Part shown: one piece after another, positions 6,453 through 13,538 of the stretch | Numbering within the stretch: the first letter of the stretch is position 1 | Layout of the letters: the number at the start of each line of letters is the position of its first letter | Virus record (IMG/VR): IMGVR_UViG_3300038548_000551 | Span: 1-50,463 of that record | Direction: 5' to 3' (one strand) | DNA from: a virus | DNA length: 50,463 nt | Program-made: the position numbers and the translations under genes | Notes under the pieces: generated by a model | Databases searched by the model: none | The model's input: the letters and a program-made list of their open reading frames with translations, nothing else | What the model was told of the DNA's origin: nothing

Positions 6453-7991
6453 ATGCCAGCCGAGCTCCAGGACGGCGAGGAGCTCTACTGGGAGCCGAAT
6501 AGCGAGCCGCAGGCGGCTTTCTGCGCGGCCGAGGAAGACGAGCTGTTCTACGGCGGGGCCAAGGGGGGCGCCAAGTCCGACGCCCTGCTGTTCAAATCGC
6601 TGCGCCAGGTCAACCTCTCCCGCTACAAAGCCCTGATCCTGCGCCAGACGTTCGGCGAGGTCCAGGAGCTGATCGACCGGTCGCACCGGGTCTTTCCCCA
6701 CCTGGCCAACGGGCCGGAGTGGTCCGGGACGCTCAAGCGCTGGGTCTTCCCCAACCCGCGGACCCAGACCGGGGCCGGCGGGGCGATCGTCCAGTTTGGC
6801 CACTGCAAGCGCAAGGAGGAGGTCCAGCAGTTCCACGGCCAGGAGTGGGCCTACATCGCGTTCGATGAGATCGCCGATGTGGCCGACGAGCAAATCTGGG
6901 TGCGGCTCCAGGCGGAGAATCGGTGCCCGAATCCGGAGGTCAAACGCCAGCTGGCCGGCTCGGGCAACCCGGGCAAGGCCGGCCATCCCTGGGTGAAGCG
7001 CCGCTTCATCGACAAGTGCGGGATCGCCGGCGACAAGATTTACCACGAGGACATCAACGTGCCGGGTCTGGGGACGGTCACCCGGTCCCGGCGTTTCATT
7101 CCCGCCAAGGTCACCGACAACCCGGTCTACGCCTCCGACCCGATCTACATGGCCAACCTGCTGTCCCTGCCGGAGGTGCTCAAGCGCCAGCTGCTCTATG
7201 GCGACTGGGAGGCCGGGTTCGGCATGGGGCTCGAGGAGCTCACCGAGGGCATCCACATCGTGACGCCGTTCGACGTGCCGGAGCACTGGCGGATGTTCGG
7301 GGCCTTCGACTGGGGTTTCCAGCATCCCTGGGTGTTCGGCCTGTACGCCATCAACGAGGACGGGGTCATCTACAAGATCGACACCATCCGGGGCCGGTGG
7401 ATGAGCGATCGCCGGATTGCGGAGCGGATCAAGCACTGGGTGGACATCGACCGGCTGAGCTACGTGACCGCCGGCCACGACTGCTGGGCGGAGTGGAAGG
7501 CCCGGCGCGACGACACCACGCCGTCGACGGCGGACCGGTTCTCCGAGGTGGGGATCCACCTGACCCGGGCAGCTACGGGCCGGCATGCGGGGCTCAAGAA
7601 TTTCCGGGAGCAGGTGGCCTGGAAGGAGATCATGCCGGGTGAGCCCGGCGAGCAGGAGGACGGTGAGCCCAATTTCTTCTGGATGGACACCCCAGGCAAC
7701 CGGAAGGCGTTCGAGTCGATCGCCACCATGGTGGTGGATGAGGATGACCCGGAGGACGTGCTCAAGCAGAACGCGGACCCGGTCACCGGCGAGGGGGGCG
7801 ATGACGACTACGATGAGACCCGCTACGCCCTGGCCAGCCGGCCGGCACGGACCATGCCCACCTGGACCGAGCAGGACGTCCGGGCGTGGTCTCCGGCGGT
7901 CCTACACTACGAGCGAGAGCAGCACCGGCGCCACAGTTCCATCGTGGTGCGGCGCACACGCATCGGTCACCAGGACATGGGGGGCTACTGA
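6453..7991 (+). CDS. terL: Terminase large subunit
   Basis: A 512-residue packaging motor. The ATPase half has the Walker A segment FYGGAKGGAKSDA at residues 32-44 and the Walker B segment YIAFDEIAD at 134-142, followed by GSGNPGK near 167. The nuclease half has FDWGFQHPWVFGLY near 284, GHDCWAEW near 340 and DDDYDETRYAL near 450, giving the expected acidic residues of the RNase-H-like cutter. It threads DNA into the prohead through the portal (13539) and cuts it. No neighbouring small subunit was identified with certainty. Confidence 0.95.
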   Translation: MPAELQDGEELYWEPNSEPQAAFCAAEEDELFYGGAKGGAKSDALLFKSLRQVNLSRYKALILRQTFGEVQELIDRSHRVFPHLANGPEWSGTLKRWVFPNPRTQTGAGGAIVQFGHCKRKEEVQQFHGQEWAYIAFDEIADVADEQIWVRLQAENRCPNPEVKRQLAGSGNPGKAGHPWVKRRFIDKCGIAGDKIYHEDINVPGLGTVTRSRRFIPAKVTDNPVYASDPIYMANLLSLPEVLKRQLLYGDWEAGFGMGLEELTEGIHIVTPFDVPEHWRMFGAFDWGFQHPWVFGLYAINEDGVIYKIDTIRGRWMSDRRIAERIKHWVDIDRLSYVTAGHDCWAEWKARRDDTTPSTADRFSEVGIHLTRAATGRHAGLKNFREQVAWKEIMPGEPGEQEDGEPNFFWMDTPGNRKAFESIATMVVDEDDPEDVLKQNADPVTGEGGDDDYDETRYALASRPARTMPTWTEQDVRAWSPAVLHYEREQHRRHSSIVVRRTRIGHQDMGGY

Positions 7992-8013
7992 AACCCCACC
8001 AGGAGGGAGTTTC

Positions 8014-8415
8014 GTGCTTGAGTTTGGGCTCAACGCTCTTATCTTCGTGCTCGCGGTCCTGTTTGCCCTGGCTTTCATGGCCATGGGCGCCTTCCTCCTC
8101 GGCTGGGCTCTGGTGAGCGGCTATGTCCAAATACAAGGCGTCACGCCGACGGGCGAAGTCACTGCCATCCGCCGTCATCCCCGACGAGGGACTGACGATC
8201 GCCGCCTGGTACAAAGCGGCTCCCGAAGGGCGAGTGACACGCTTCGAGCTCATGCGGGTGATCGACGGAATGGCCCTGGTCAACCGGCCGGAGGTCATGC
8301 AAATCCTGAAGGACTACGACCAGATGCAAGCGGCGATCCGCCGGGACCAGGTGTGGTGGAGGGTGTGGTGGCGCTGGATCAAGGCGACAATGGGGCGCCG
8401 GCAGAGCCTGGCTGA
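8014..8415 (+). CDS. Small membrane protein, long out-of-frame overlap with next gene
   Basis: A GTG start with AGGAGGGAG about nine bases upstream opens a 133-codon frame. Residues 4-31 are hydrophobic (NALIFVLAVLFALAFMAMGAFLLGW), enough for one membrane helix. From 8123 on, this frame is overlapped by the next gene for 293 bases, and its residues become Arg/Gly/Pro-rich, as out-of-frame GC-rich DNA does. The N-terminal helix seems genuine; the tail may be overprinted. Holin- or spanin-related roles are possible. Confidence 0.5.
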   Translation: MLEFGLNALIFVLAVLFALAFMAMGAFLLGWALVSGYVQIQGVTPTGEVTAIRRHPRRGTDDRRLVQSGSRRASDTLRAHAGDRRNGPGQPAGGHANPEGLRPDASGDPPGPGVVEGVVALDQGDNGAPAEPG

Positions 8416-8527
8416 CCTCTCACCAGCCGCCAGGCAGCAGGTCCAGGACCAGCTGGACGCCGCAGCCGCCATGGACCAGCCAGAACCCTCAGAATCCCCC
8501 GAAAAACCGGAAGACCCCCCCAAATGA
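8123..8527 (+). CDS. Hypothetical protein, 134 aa (small-terminase position)
   Basis: A 134-residue basic protein with normal codon use. Its first half is mixed (TIAAWYKAAPEGRVTRFELMRVIDG), the middle is helical with many Trp (VWWRVWWRWIKATMG), and the tail is Pro/Glu/Ser-rich. It lies just after terL, so it could be the small terminase subunit, but no clear DNA-binding helix-turn-helix is visible. An accessory packaging protein is an alternative. Confidence 0.6.
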   Translation: MSKYKASRRRAKSLPSAVIPDEGLTIAAWYKAAPEGRVTRFELMRVIDGMALVNRPEVMQILKDYDQMQAAIRRDQVWWRVWWRWIKATMGRRQSLADLSPAARQQVQDQLDAAAAMDQPEPSESPEKPEDPPK

Positions 8528-8877
8528 TCGAGATATTGGTCGGATTGGCGCTGTTCGTGGGCGGCTACCTGCTCGGGCACTGGGCAGCGACCCAGTCGAA
8601 CCGCCAAAGCGCCGAATATTGGGCCCGATTCGTGAAAACAGGATCCGGAGAGGCCTTCCAGGCGCGCTCATACACCCCAGAGACGGCCGAAATGCGGATT
8701 GACAAGGCCGCGGCCATGGCCAGCAGCGATTATACGACGGAAACAGTGGCCCGAGGGGTCGAGGACCTCACCAAACAGTACCAGGCGGAAGGGGTAGCGG
8801 TCCCATCGGCGGACAAGCTGGCCGAGGAGGTCCGAAACATGCTCGCCGCTGCCGGCCGGGGCGACAGCGCGGTTTAG
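8524..8877 (+). CDS. Single-pass membrane protein, 117 aa
   Basis: Starts in an ATGA overlap with the previous stop. MIEILVGLALFVGGYLLGHW forms one membrane helix at the extreme N-terminus, followed by a soluble helical domain with charged repeats (TAEMRIDKAAAMASSDY, VRNMLAAAG). The topology resembles small phage inner-membrane proteins, some of which act in lysis or superinfection control. No family was recognised. Confidence 0.55.
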   Translation: MIEILVGLALFVGGYLLGHWAATQSNRQSAEYWARFVKTGSGEAFQARSYTPETAEMRIDKAAAMASSDYTTETVARGVEDLTKQYQAEGVAVPSADKLAEEVRNMLAAAGRGDSAV

Positions 8878-9123
8878 GTGCCCGAACGCCTCGCACCCCG
8901 GGCCCGGTTCACCACCATGCAGAAACTGGTGGCTATCCTGGTCGGTCGAGGCCAGAGCTACGATGAGATTGCCGGCCGGCTCTCCGTGAAGCGCTCCACG
9001 ATCAAATACCACGCCGAAAACGCCGCCGCGAAGCTGCCGGGGGTGGATCCCCCTCGCATGAAGCTCACCATGTGGTGGCGCCACGCCACCGAGGAGCAGA
9101 TGTCCCCCCGCTCGGAGCGGTGA
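8878..9123 (+). CDS. LuxR-type helix-turn-helix protein
   Basis: An 81-residue protein whose GTG start follows the previous stop directly. MQKLVAILVGRGQSYDEIAGRLSVKRSTIKYHAENAAAKLPG is a near-complete LuxR/GerE or sigma-region-4-like HTH: the SYDEIAGRL helix, turn at SV, and recognition helix KRSTIKYHAENAAAKL. There is no sensor domain. It could control late genes, or it could be a DNA-binding small terminase, as it lies between terL and the virion genes. The sequence alone cannot decide. Confidence 0.65.
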   Translation: MPERLAPRARFTTMQKLVAILVGRGQSYDEIAGRLSVKRSTIKYHAENAAAKLPGVDPPRMKLTMWWRHATEEQMSPRSER

Positions 9124-9182
9124 CCAGAGCGCAGAACCCCACCTAGCTTGGCCTCGACCCCACCGACTCGAGGAGCTCCACC

Positions 9183-9572
9183 ATGGTCTTTCCCCCAGGT
9201 ATGCCCGGGCTCCCATCTCCAGACGGAAACACCATCGCGCGCAGGCTGTTCAAGGCAGGGGACATCTTCACAGTCTCCACGACGTTCCTGGTCCCAGTGG
9301 CGCAGTGGGGAGCCATCTCCATCCATGTGGACACGGGGCTCGGTGGGGACTTCACCTTGCGGGCCCGCTGGACCGACCTCCTGGGCATCACATACGAGGA
9401 AGCGGGGGCCGATCCGGCGATCGACGGCACGGTCCACCTCGACAACACGCGGGTGCGCTACGTCATCACCGCCGCGGAACACCAGGCCGAGGCCTTCCTC
9501 CAGGTGATCGCGCAGGTCCCGACGGCCCAGGTCAACGTGAACAACTTCGACATCATGGGCACCCCTAACTGA
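9183..9572 (+). CDS. Virion protein candidate, tandem paralog A
   Basis: A 129-residue beta-rich protein with GAGGAG about seven bases before the ATG. It shares with the next gene the order FLVP.AQW..(I/F)SIHV, G..FTLR.RW.DL.G..Y, T.VRYV.T..EH and a final VN...NFDI.GTPN. The shared pattern and equal length show a tandem duplication. A small beta-sandwich of this kind at the start of the virion genes could be a decoration or fibre-head protein. Confidence 0.65.
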   Translation: MVFPPGMPGLPSPDGNTIARRLFKAGDIFTVSTTFLVPVAQWGAISIHVDTGLGGDFTLRARWTDLLGITYEEAGADPAIDGTVHLDNTRVRYVITAAEHQAEAFLQVIAQVPTAQVNVNNFDIMGTPN

Positions 9573-9593
9573 CCTGAACCACGGAGCTGACCC

Positions 9594-9968
9594 ATGACTT
9601 CACCGGGTGTGCCCTCGAAAGACGCCACGGCCCTAGCACGGCAGATCCTGAAGGTCCCGGACCAGGTCCTAGTCACCACCGATTTCCTGATCCCGGCTGC
9701 CCAATGGCGCGGTTTCTCGATCCACGTCGAGATCGGCGGCGGGACCAATTTTACCCTGCGGGTGCGATGGGCCGACCTGGACGGCAACATCTACGATGAC
9801 GGCGGGGATCCGGCCGTGGACGATACGCTGCACGTGGGAGGGACGCGGATCCGCTACGTGGTCACGCCCACCGAGCACGTCGGCGAGCCGTTCGTGGTGG
9901 TGACCATCGCGTCGCCGACCGGTGTGGTCAACATCATCAACTTCGACATCTATGGGACGCCCAATTAA
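9594..9968 (+). CDS. Virion protein candidate, tandem paralog B
   Basis: A 124-residue paralog of the preceding protein, 21 bases downstream. It keeps FLIPAAQWRGFSIHVEIGGG, FTLRVRWADLDGNIYDDGG, TRIRYVVTPTEH and ends INFDIYGTPN. Divergence between the two is substantial, so the duplication is not recent. TAATG couples it to the next gene. Likely a minor structural protein; specific role unknown. Confidence 0.65.
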   Translation: MTSPGVPSKDATALARQILKVPDQVLVTTDFLIPAAQWRGFSIHVEIGGGTNFTLRVRWADLDGNIYDDGGDPAVDDTLHVGGTRIRYVVTPTEHVGEPFVVVTIASPTGVVNIINFDIYGTPN

Positions 9969-10633
9969 TGCCCTTCGGCGACTCGACCACCGACAAAGAC
10001 CTCGAGCTCGGGTGGTCGCGCGGGGCCGATGACGAACAGTTCTTCCAGCGGCTCCTCAACAACCTGCGGCAGATCGACGCCCAGCTCCACAACCAGTTCG
10101 CCCACAACCCGAAACAGGATCTCGGGTTAAAGTTTGCCATCTTCGGCGGCACCCTCCAGACCGACACCGAATGGGTCTTCGTCGGCCCGCAGACCATCAC
10201 CCTGCCGGACGGCGCGACCAGCTTCGTGGAGCGTGGTAGCGGCGGCGGCATCCTGGCCAACCAGACCGAATTCACCTTCGAGAACATCCCGATCGCCGAG
10301 GTCCGGACCAAAACGGGCCTCATCGAGCTGGTGACCGATCGCCGGCCCGAGCTCGGCACACCCTCCGGCGGCGCGGCCGTCTCGATCACCTTCCCCGAGA
10401 TCATCGGGGTGATCCTGGACAGCCAGGTGCCGCTCTCGGCCGTGAAACAGCACGAGGGCTCCCTGGTCATCGACTTCACCCAGCTGACCGGCGTGGCCAC
10501 CAGGGTCCAGCTGCCGCCCGAGATCGCCTACGAGGATGAGGCCAACACCTTCACCCTCCTCCAGACGACTCCCCAGCTCGAGGCGATCAACCTCGAGGCG
10601 CTGCTCCGCTTCGTCGGGAACAGCGACCGATGA
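9968..10633 (+). CDS. Tail/fibre-like structural protein
   Basis: A 221-residue protein starting in a TAATG overlap. It has a helical N-terminus (DEQFFQRLLNNLRQIDAQLHNQF), a beta-rich middle (WVFVGPQTITLPDGATSFV) and a C-terminal region (YEDEANTFTLLQTTPQLEAINLEALLRF) of the type seen in phage fibre and host-attachment proteins. It is coupled to the next gene by ATGA. Structural assignment is inferred from composition and neighbours. Confidence 0.55.
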   Translation: MPFGDSTTDKDLELGWSRGADDEQFFQRLLNNLRQIDAQLHNQFAHNPKQDLGLKFAIFGGTLQTDTEWVFVGPQTITLPDGATSFVERGSGGGILANQTEFTFENIPIAEVRTKTGLIELVTDRRPELGTPSGGAAVSITFPEIIGVILDSQVPLSAVKQHEGSLVIDFTQLTGVATRVQLPPEIAYEDEANTFTLLQTTPQLEAINLEALLRFVGNSDR

Positions 10634-10956
10634 GCACCGGCCGGCTGGGAGCGGTCGATCTGGCGGCGGCAGTGGAGACGGCGCTGTACGCGCCGGCCGG
10701 GGGCGAGCGCACGGCCATCAAGGTGGTGTTCGCCAACCGGAACACGAGCCTCTCGGCCAGGGTCCGGGTGGTCCTGCGCCCGGGCGCGGGGCCGACCGTC
10801 GCCGCCGACTACCTGGCCTTCGATGAGGTCATCCCGGTCAGCGAGTCCCGGGTCTCGGCAGTGTTCGACGTCGAGAATCCCCAGGAGGTGCTGGTGGAAT
10901 CTGATGTGCCCGGCGTATCGGCGCAGGCCAACGGTCTGGAGCGGGCGATCGTGTGA
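10630..10956 (+). CDS. Small virion-associated beta protein, 108 aa
   Basis: ATGA overlap with the upstream gene. The layout LYAPAGGERTAIKVVFANRNTS, ARVRVVLRPG, DYLAFDEVIP, SRVSAVFDVENPQEVLVES, VSAQANGLE resembles short beta-sandwich proteins found beside phage tail fibre genes. These share the 'ADYLxxD...V.....G.E' pattern. It probably forms part of the tail tip or fibre base; this is an inference from similarity of layout. Confidence 0.55.
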   Translation: MSTGRLGAVDLAAAVETALYAPAGGERTAIKVVFANRNTSLSARVRVVLRPGAGPTVAADYLAFDEVIPVSESRVSAVFDVENPQEVLVESDVPGVSAQANGLERAIV

Positions 10957-11213
10957 GCCATCTCGACAACTGGGATGACGGCGGGATCCTGGTGGACGTG
11001 CCGGTGACCAAGCTGTACGAGCTGCACCACGTGAGCCTGCCGTGCCCCTGGTGTGACCGGCACCATTTCATGGTGCTGGAGGACCGGCAGCGCTCGATCA
11101 AAGGGCACCAGCTTTGTGACCACTGCGGGCAGTTTTTCAAGTTTGAAGTCGTGAATCTAGAATCGCGGACGTTGCGCTCGAGGGCGCGGCCGAAACTACA
11201 AGGGGGAGGCTAA
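10953..11213 (+). CDS. Zinc-ribbon protein
   Basis: An 86-residue protein with GTG start overlapping the previous stop. Two Cys pairs, LPCPWCDRHHF and LCDHCGQFFKF, spaced about 25 residues apart, form a classical zinc ribbon. The C-terminus is basic (LRSRARPKLQ). It is an odd insertion among structural genes and could be a nucleic-acid-binding regulator or an assembly factor. Its partner is unknown. Confidence 0.65.
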   Translation: MSHLDNWDDGGILVDVPVTKLYELHHVSLPCPWCDRHHFMVLEDRQRSIKGHQLCDHCGQFFKFEVVNLESRTLRSRARPKLQGGG

Positions 11214-11214
11214 C

Positions 11215-11664
11215 ATGGCACGTTTTACAGGGTCGGCCACCGCGGTGGGCACCGTGCTGGTGGGGGCCACGGCGAAGTCACTGGTTCAGCTGGTCACCGT
11301 GGCGAATCACATCATCGCAATCACCGGCTACGGCATCGGGGGCCGGGGCACCTCGAACACGCAGCAGCCGGGCCTGATCGAGCTGGTGCGCCAGAGTGAC
11401 GCGGGTACCTCGGCGGCGCTGGCGACACGCAAGAAGCAAGTCTCGCGGACAGAGACCTTGCAAACGACAGCCCGCAACCTCATCACGGTCGAGCCGACGA
11501 CGGGTGACACGGTGCGCTCGCACACGGTCCACCCGCAGACCGACCTGGAGATCCGGGACGGGTTCGGCAACGAGGTGGAGGTCGAGGGCGGCAGCCGGCT
11601 GGGGATGCGCGCAGAATTCGCCGACGCGCAGACCATCGACGCCTATATGGACTTCGAGGAGTAG
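11215..11664 (+). CDS. Putative structural protein, 149 aa
   Basis: ATG start with AAGGGGGAGG about seven bases upstream, which marks the start clearly. Beta-rich composition: SLVQLVTVANHIIAITGYGIGG, IELVRQSDAGTSAALATRKK, VHPQTDLEIRDGFGNEVEVEGG. Such folds occur in small capsid or tail proteins. It directly precedes another small structural candidate with three bases between. No family name can be given. Confidence 0.55.
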   Translation: MARFTGSATAVGTVLVGATAKSLVQLVTVANHIIAITGYGIGGRGTSNTQQPGLIELVRQSDAGTSAALATRKKQVSRTETLQTTARNLITVEPTTGDTVRSHTVHPQTDLEIRDGFGNEVEVEGGSRLGMRAEFADAQTIDAYMDFEE

Positions 11665-11666
11665 TC

Positions 11667-12119
11667 ATGGCCGTCCAGGTCGTGAAGATCGCCAACAAGA
11701 ACCTCAACCTGCCGCTGCTGTTCGACCAGCTGCGGGCGGCCGGCCTCACGCAGCAGGGGCTGCTGGTGGCCGGCTTCGAGCACGTGAGCAACCAGCGTTA
11801 TCGGCCGTTCACGGTGCGCACGGTGATCGGGCGGAGCGGGGACGTCGTGGACTCCGCCGACCCCGGCGAGCTGCGCTTCCGGTTCGCGGATCCGTTGTCG
11901 GGCGCCGAGGATACCGCGCTCGATGGGGTGTTGGCGGCGCACGATGCCACGCAGACCTCCAGCGACCAGGACAACAAGCGGTCCGACCGGGATGCGATTG
12001 ACCCCCTGGTGAGCAACTATCGCAACTGGGCCACGCTCTCCGCGGCGCAGAAGGACAACAACGCCCGGCAGGTCACCCGGCTGGTGGCGAGGCTACTCGA
12101 CAGCACCCAAGACCTGTAG
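11667..12119 (+). CDS. Putative structural protein, 150 aa
   Basis: ATG start two bases after the previous stop. Contains LPLLFDQLRAAGLTQQGLLVAGFEHVS, then an acidic middle and a helical C-terminus (SNYRNWATLSAAQKDNNARQVTRLVARLLD). The helical tail could mediate oligomerisation or attachment to the larger repeat protein downstream. No family was recognised. Confidence 0.5.
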   Translation: MAVQVVKIANKNLNLPLLFDQLRAAGLTQQGLLVAGFEHVSNQRYRPFTVRTVIGRSGDVVDSADPGELRFRFADPLSGAEDTALDGVLAAHDATQTSSDQDNKRSDRDAIDPLVSNYRNWATLSAAQKDNNARQVTRLVARLLDSTQDL

Positions 12120-12122
12120 CCC

Positions 12123-13517
12123 ATGGCGATCCTCAAGGCTGCGGCGACCGCCAACGATACGCTCGACTCGTTGAGCGATACGCTGATCGACGGCCTGATC
12201 CTCACCACGCCGCCGGCGGGGGACTATCTGCTGTGGACGACGATCCAGATACTCACGCCGGGCAGCACCACCACCGCCACCTTCCTGTTTTTCAACGTCT
12301 ACGTGGGCGGGGTGCTCATCCCCCACACCGAGCGCATCTACGAACAGGACGGTAGCGTCGACGACGCGGCGTTCACCTACGTCATCGGGGCGATCGTCTC
12401 GCCCAACGGCTCGCAGGACGTGGAGATCCGCCACCGCGTGAGCGCGACCGACACCCCGTTGGTGGCGCAGAATCGTGAACTCACCCTGTTCCCCTCGCTC
12501 GACGCCGCGCCGATTGAAGTCACGGCGACGGGCGATGCCACCACCTCCAGCAACACGTTCGCCGCGCTGATGACCGCGACGCTTCCACCCAACGGCACAT
12601 ACGTCTGCACCTTCGGCACGTCCGGCCAGGGCCCCACCAACAACGCGGTCACGTTTCGGGTGGTCGTGGGGGGCGTGGTGGTCGCGCACTCCCTACGCGA
12701 GCAAGGGCCGAGCAATTCCAGCGCCGCCGACCGCGACGAGTGCCAGGGTAGCTTGGCCGTGGTGGTCACCCCCGATGGGACCGAGGATGTGGTCATCGAG
12801 TGGCGCCGCTCCAATGCGCCGGGAACGCGCACCATCCACCAACGCACGTTGACGCTGACGCCGACAGATCCCATCGACGTGAAAGAAGCCTCCAGTGTGG
12901 CCGCCGACAGCGACTCCACGACCAGCGACGTGCTGATCGACGGCATGACGATCACCGATCCCGGCCAGGAGCAGTACCTGGTCCTGTTCACCGCCTACGA
13001 CTTCTACGGCACCGTCGGGACGCCCGACGCGCAGACCAACTACAGCATCCGCGAGGGCGGGGTGAAGGTGCCGGACAGCGACCGGCGGGCCGACCACGAG
13101 GAATCGCTGGATGATGTCAACATGAGCGTACAGGCAGGCGGGCGTGTGAACGTCACGACCATGACCACCGACCTGGAAATGTTCTGGCAGAACACCTCGA
13201 CCACCACCCGCACCATCTTCGAGCGCACGTTCATTGCCATCCGGCTGCGGCCGTTCATGCGCCCGCAGCATTTCGTGCGGCAGGTGTTCGGCACCCCGCG
13301 GGCCCATCCCGGCTCCTATCAGTTCCGTGCGGCACCGGTGTCGCCGACGCCGGACCCGGCCACGTTGCCGGGCTTCATGGTTGTCATGGGCATCGAGCGA
13401 TTCCCGCGCTCGCGCGCCAGCGCCTACACCGCCCGTGCTCCCGGAAACGGGGTGTTCAGTCTGACGCCGTTGCCGGGCGTCGCCACGGGATTCGTGGGCA
13501 CGAAATTCCTTCGATGA
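12123..13517 (+). CDS. Three-repeat beta-rich virion protein
   Basis: A 464-residue protein built of about three repeats of 120-130 residues. Each repeat opens with a T.(D/S)(D/S/N)TLSDTLIDGLI- or TSDVLIDGMTI-type strand, then a (F/Y)(R/N)V(Y/V)VGG(V)-type strand (the third has YSIREGGVKV), then a strand with (D)VE(I/M). The last 80 residues (FGTPRAHPGSYQFRAAP onward) are different and may attach it to the virion. Tandem beta modules suit a fibre or capsid-surface protein that binds the host; this is inferred. The Shine-Dalgarno sequence is weak. Confidence 0.65.
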   Translation: MAILKAAATANDTLDSLSDTLIDGLILTTPPAGDYLLWTTIQILTPGSTTTATFLFFNVYVGGVLIPHTERIYEQDGSVDDAAFTYVIGAIVSPNGSQDVEIRHRVSATDTPLVAQNRELTLFPSLDAAPIEVTATGDATTSSNTFAALMTATLPPNGTYVCTFGTSGQGPTNNAVTFRVVVGGVVVAHSLREQGPSNSSAADRDECQGSLAVVVTPDGTEDVVIEWRRSNAPGTRTIHQRTLTLTPTDPIDVKEASSVAADSDSTTSDVLIDGMTITDPGQEQYLVLFTAYDFYGTVGTPDAQTNYSIREGGVKVPDSDRRADHEESLDDVNMSVQAGGRVNVTTMTTDLEMFWQNTSTTTRTIFERTFIAIRLRPFMRPQHFVRQVFGTPRAHPGSYQFRAAPVSPTPDPATLPGFMVVMGIERFPRSRASAYTARAPGNGVFSLTPLPGVATGFVGTKFLR

Positions 13518-13538
13518 CTCTCACGGTGAGGTAGCACC

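Noticed and set aside
6078-7586. 502-codon minus-strand ORF opposite the terminase gene
   Set aside because: The plus strand encodes a clear terminase; the antisense frame has no motif and no ribosome site.
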